Origin: Saprospiraceae bacterium
Lineage (GTDB): Bacteria; Bacteroidota; Bacteroidia; Chitinophagales; Saprospiraceae
DNA: 44,045 bases
NCBI GenBank assembly: GCA_020437105.1
Contig: JAGQWR010000035.1
Span: forward strand, 1-44,045
Direction: 5' to 3'
Below are positions 41,841 through 44,045 of the stretch, one piece after another. Both the position numbers and the translations under genes were made by a program. Position 1 is the stretch's first letter. Every line of letters begins with the position of its first letter. The notes below the pieces were generated by a model. The model was not told where the DNA came from. It was given only the letters and a program-made list of their open reading frames with translations, and did not search any database.

Positions 41841-43889
41841 TTAGGCCTGATCCAGTTTTTTCACCATCGTCAGGATGGTTGCCAGGGCTACGGTCTCGCC
41901 TGTATCATCATACACATCTACCATAAACTTCACGATGCCTTTGGCAATATCATTTTCATCGCGTTTCTCCTGATCTACTTTTTCCTTTACCGTCAGCCGC
42001 ACGCCGATTGTTGTACCCGGGTAAACGGGTTTTGTAAAGCGACATTCATCAATCCCGTAATTCAAAAGTACCGGCCCTTTTTTTGCTTCCACAAAGAGTC
42101 CGGCGGCTTTAGACAAAATATAATAACCATGAGCTACCCGGCCTTCAAAGATGGTGCCATCCAGTGAAGTGGCATCTACATGCGCGTAAAAATGATCCCC
42201 ACTTACGTTTGCGAAGTTGCTGATGTCTGCTTCGGTAACGGTATGTTTTGCAGTAATAACAGTCTCTCCTACTTCCAGTTCTTCAAAATGTTTCCGGAAA
42301 ACATGCACCGGTTTTTCAACCTGGGCCCCACCATATTGGTATTGATTGGTTACGGCTGTCATCATTGTCGGATGCCCCTGAATTGCCGTACGCTGCAGGT
42401 AGTGTAACACACCCCGCATACCACCCATTTCTTCGCCCCCTCCTGCACGACCTGGTCCGCCGTGGGTCAAAAGCGGCATAGGGGATCCATGTCCGGTGCT
42501 TTCTTTTGAGCAAGCCTCATTGAGCACCAGTACGCGTCCGTGGTAAGGAGCCGCCCCCAACACATAATCTCGCGCATATTTCGGATCATTGGTTACGATG
42601 GTACTGACCAGAGATCCTTTACCCATATTCGCCAACTCGATGGCTTCGTCCAGCTCTCTGTAAGGCATGAGGGTACTAATCGGACCAAAGGCTTCAATGT
42701 TATGTGTCTGCGTGTTTTCGAAAGGCGCATCATTCACAAATAAGAGCGGAGACATAAAGGCTCCATTTTGTGTATCTGCACCCAGTACCTCGCCCGCTAC
42801 CTCGGGATCGCCATAAACCAGGCGGGATCCTTTTTGCAATTCTGCTACCCGGCGCCGTACTTCCTGCAATTGAGAAACGGAAACCAAAGACCCCATGCGT
42901 ACACGCTCATCGGTTGGATCACCGATAGCTGTTTTCTGCAGTTGGCTGCTCAGGGCAAACTGAACTTCTTCCATCAAATCCTCTGGTACTATTGCCCGGC
43001 GGATAGCCGTACATTTTTGTCCGGCTTTGGTCGTCATCTCCCGGCGTACTTCCTTTACAAACAGATCAAACTCTGCGGTACCGGGACGTGCATCCGGACC
43101 GAGGATTGCGGCGTTGAGGCTATCTGCTTCCATATTAAAAGGAACACCTTCTGCCAAAATCCGTGGATGTGCCCGAAGTTTTTTACCGGTAGAAGCAGAA
43201 CCGGTAAAGGTCACGATATCCTGATAGGTCAGGTGATCCAGAATGCCTTCTCCGGTACCGCAAACCAACTGCAGGCTACCTTCCGGTAAAATGCCGGAAT
43301 CGATAATATCTTTCACCATGGCCTGGGTCAGGAAGGAGGAGAGTTCGCTGGCTTTTACAATCGCCGGTACGCCGGCGAGCCAGTTGACAGCCACTTTTTC
43401 CAGCATGCCCCAGATCGGAAAATTAAAGGCATTGATGTGTACTGCTACACCTGGCTTGGGCACCATGATATGATGTCCGACAAAGGTGCCGCCTTTAGAA
43501 AGGCCGACTGTTTCGCCGTCCACATAATAGGTTTCGTTCGGGAATTTCCGACGGAGGCTGGCGTTTGCGAACAGGTTGCCGATCCCTCCTTCGATATCGA
43601 CCCAGCTATCGCTTTTTGTAGCCCCTGTCTGATAGGAAAGCGGGTAATATTTTTTGCGGAGTCCATGCAGATGCAAAGCGAGTGCTTTGATCATGCGCCC
43701 TCTTTCGTGGAAGGTCATTTTGCGGAGAACCGGACCTGCTTTTTTGCGGGCATAATCCAACATTTGGGCATAATCTACGGGACTGCTATTAGCGGTACCG
43801 ATCAATGCACCTGTCACGGCATTGTACTGCGAAAGGCCATCGTCTGTATGGTCTATCCACTGACCGGATATATAATTGGGGATTTTCAT
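41841..43889 (-). CDS. paaZ: bifunctional PaaZ (oxepin-CoA hydrolase / semialdehyde dehydrogenase)
   Basis: A 682-residue two-domain enzyme of aerobic phenylacetate breakdown: the C-terminal part opens oxepin-CoA and the N-terminal part oxidises the resulting aldehyde. Residues ~1-525 are an aldehyde dehydrogenase with Glu in NMEADSLN and catalytic Cys in AGQKCTAI. Residues ~545-682 are a MaoC-type hot-dog hydratase with the Asp/His motif VSGDHFYAHVD. Length is normal. It heads a minus-strand run with the hydratase-like and E1 genes. Other paa genes (paaABCDE, paaK) are not in the window, so they lie elsewhere or are absent. Confidence 0.92.
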   Translation of the reverse strand: MKIPNYISGQWIDHTDDGLSQYNAVTGALIGTANSSPVDYAQMLDYARKKAGPVLRKMTFHERGRMIKALALHLHGLRKKYYPLSYQTGATKSDSWVDIEGGIGNLFANASLRRKFPNETYYVDGETVGLSKGGTFVGHHIMVPKPGVAVHINAFNFPIWGMLEKVAVNWLAGVPAIVKASELSSFLTQAMVKDIIDSGILPEGSLQLVCGTGEGILDHLTYQDIVTFTGSASTGKKLRAHPRILAEGVPFNMEADSLNAAILGPDARPGTAEFDLFVKEVRREMTTKAGQKCTAIRRAIVPEDLMEEVQFALSSQLQKTAIGDPTDERVRMGSLVSVSQLQEVRRRVAELQKGSRLVYGDPEVAGEVLGADTQNGAFMSPLLFVNDAPFENTQTHNIEAFGPISTLMPYRELDEAIELANMGKGSLVSTIVTNDPKYARDYVLGAAPYHGRVLVLNEACSKESTGHGSPMPLLTHGGPGRAGGGEEMGGMRGVLHYLQRTAIQGHPTMMTAVTNQYQYGGAQVEKPVHVFRKHFEELEVGETVITAKHTVTEADISNFANVSGDHFYAHVDATSLDGTIFEGRVAHGYYILSKAAGLFVEAKKGPVLLNYGIDECRFTKPVYPGTTIGVRLTVKEKVDQEKRDENDIAKGIVKFMVDVYDDTGETVALATILTMVKKLDQA

Positions 43890-43973
43890 GGTTTTACCTT
43901 TTTTATCAAAAAATCTGCGCGGGGCAAAAAGGCGTCCCGGGCGAGCATAATTGAGTTGGTTCGGATTGAAACG

Positions 43974-43981
43974 CGAAGATA
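43974..43981 (-). promoter_or_regulatory. candidate paaZ promoter (-7 element)
   Basis: On the minus strand TATCTTCG followed by CG, the same one-mismatch form as in front of metG, 84 nt upstream of the paaZ ATG. No clear -33 element. The rest of 43890-44045 shows nothing else. Confidence 0.35.
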
Positions 43982-44045
43982 AGGCAAGTTTTCCGATCGG
44001 CCCTTTCGGGGAATTCGAACATCTGGAGAGACCTGACGGTTTTAG

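Noticed and set aside
43437..43982. 181-codon plus-strand open frame
   Set aside because: Antisense to the aldehyde dehydrogenase domain of paaZ; no recognisable motif.

Overview
The window is a chromosomal piece of a Bacteroidota bacterium, plausibly of the Saprospiria type, although the class is only an inference. The evidence is a type IX secretion (T9SS) plug protein, decayed T9SS C-terminal sorting domains, the alternative GlmU-like nucleotidyltransferase of this phylum, a fused E1 alpha/beta oxo-acid dehydrogenase, and several matches to the Bacteroidota -7 promoter element TAnnTTTG. Most genes are tightly packed and many overlap or nearly overlap.

Region 1 (1-11557) looks like a surface-glycan locus. 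It holds two paralogous MBOAT/SGNH fusion proteins (the first cut by the window edge), five sulfotransferases, a GT4 and a GT8 glycosyltransferase, and a Wzm/Wzt-type ABC exporter. The expected product is an exported glycan decorated with sulfate and O-acyl groups. Region 2 (11724-16856) is the most interesting part. It runs: free-standing carrier protein, amino-acid adenylating ligase, acyl-CoA-dehydrogenase-fold enzyme, flavin-dependent halogenase-like enzyme, SAM methyltransferase. The first four match, gene for gene, the pathway that turns carrier-bound proline into a (halogenated) pyrrole-2-carboxyl thioester (PltL, PltF, PltE, PltA type). No PKS or NRPS acceptor is visible in the window, while MBOAT plus SGNH proteins sit next door. 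Ligase + carrier + MBOAT + SGNH is also the composition of a Dlt system, so a pyrrolyl (or related) acyl decoration of the surface glycan is a testable hypothesis. A small, probably well-expressed secreted protein with its own terminator follows.

Region 3 (17305-22573, minus strand) is a four-gene glycan unit: a 1031-residue membrane protein, a GT2, a DUF2304 protein and a GT4. Region 4 (22707-29180, minus) holds a HlyD-type adaptor with a TolC-type channel, the T9SS plug protein overlapping a 3-methyladenine DNA glycosylase, and radA. Region 5 (29677-36524) is housekeeping: metG, lnt, a TPR protein, a spermidine-synthase-like methyltransferase, the GlmU-like protein and rpmE2. Region 6 (36615-38827) is an island bounded by an 18-bp direct repeat. 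It contains an AT-rich DUF4143 ATPase gene between two decayed T9SS sorting domains. Region 7 (38824-43889, minus) is a probable operon of paaZ, an enoyl-CoA hydratase-like gene and a fused E1 dehydrogenase.

Three gaps between minus-strand genes carry a composite family of 8-bp-period repeats (GTGGTCCT and GTGAGTTA units, two of them next to an AT-rich module). One of these arrays ends exactly at the expected start codon of the fifth sulfotransferase, which now reads CTG. No tRNA, rRNA, CRISPR array or intact insertion sequence was seen.
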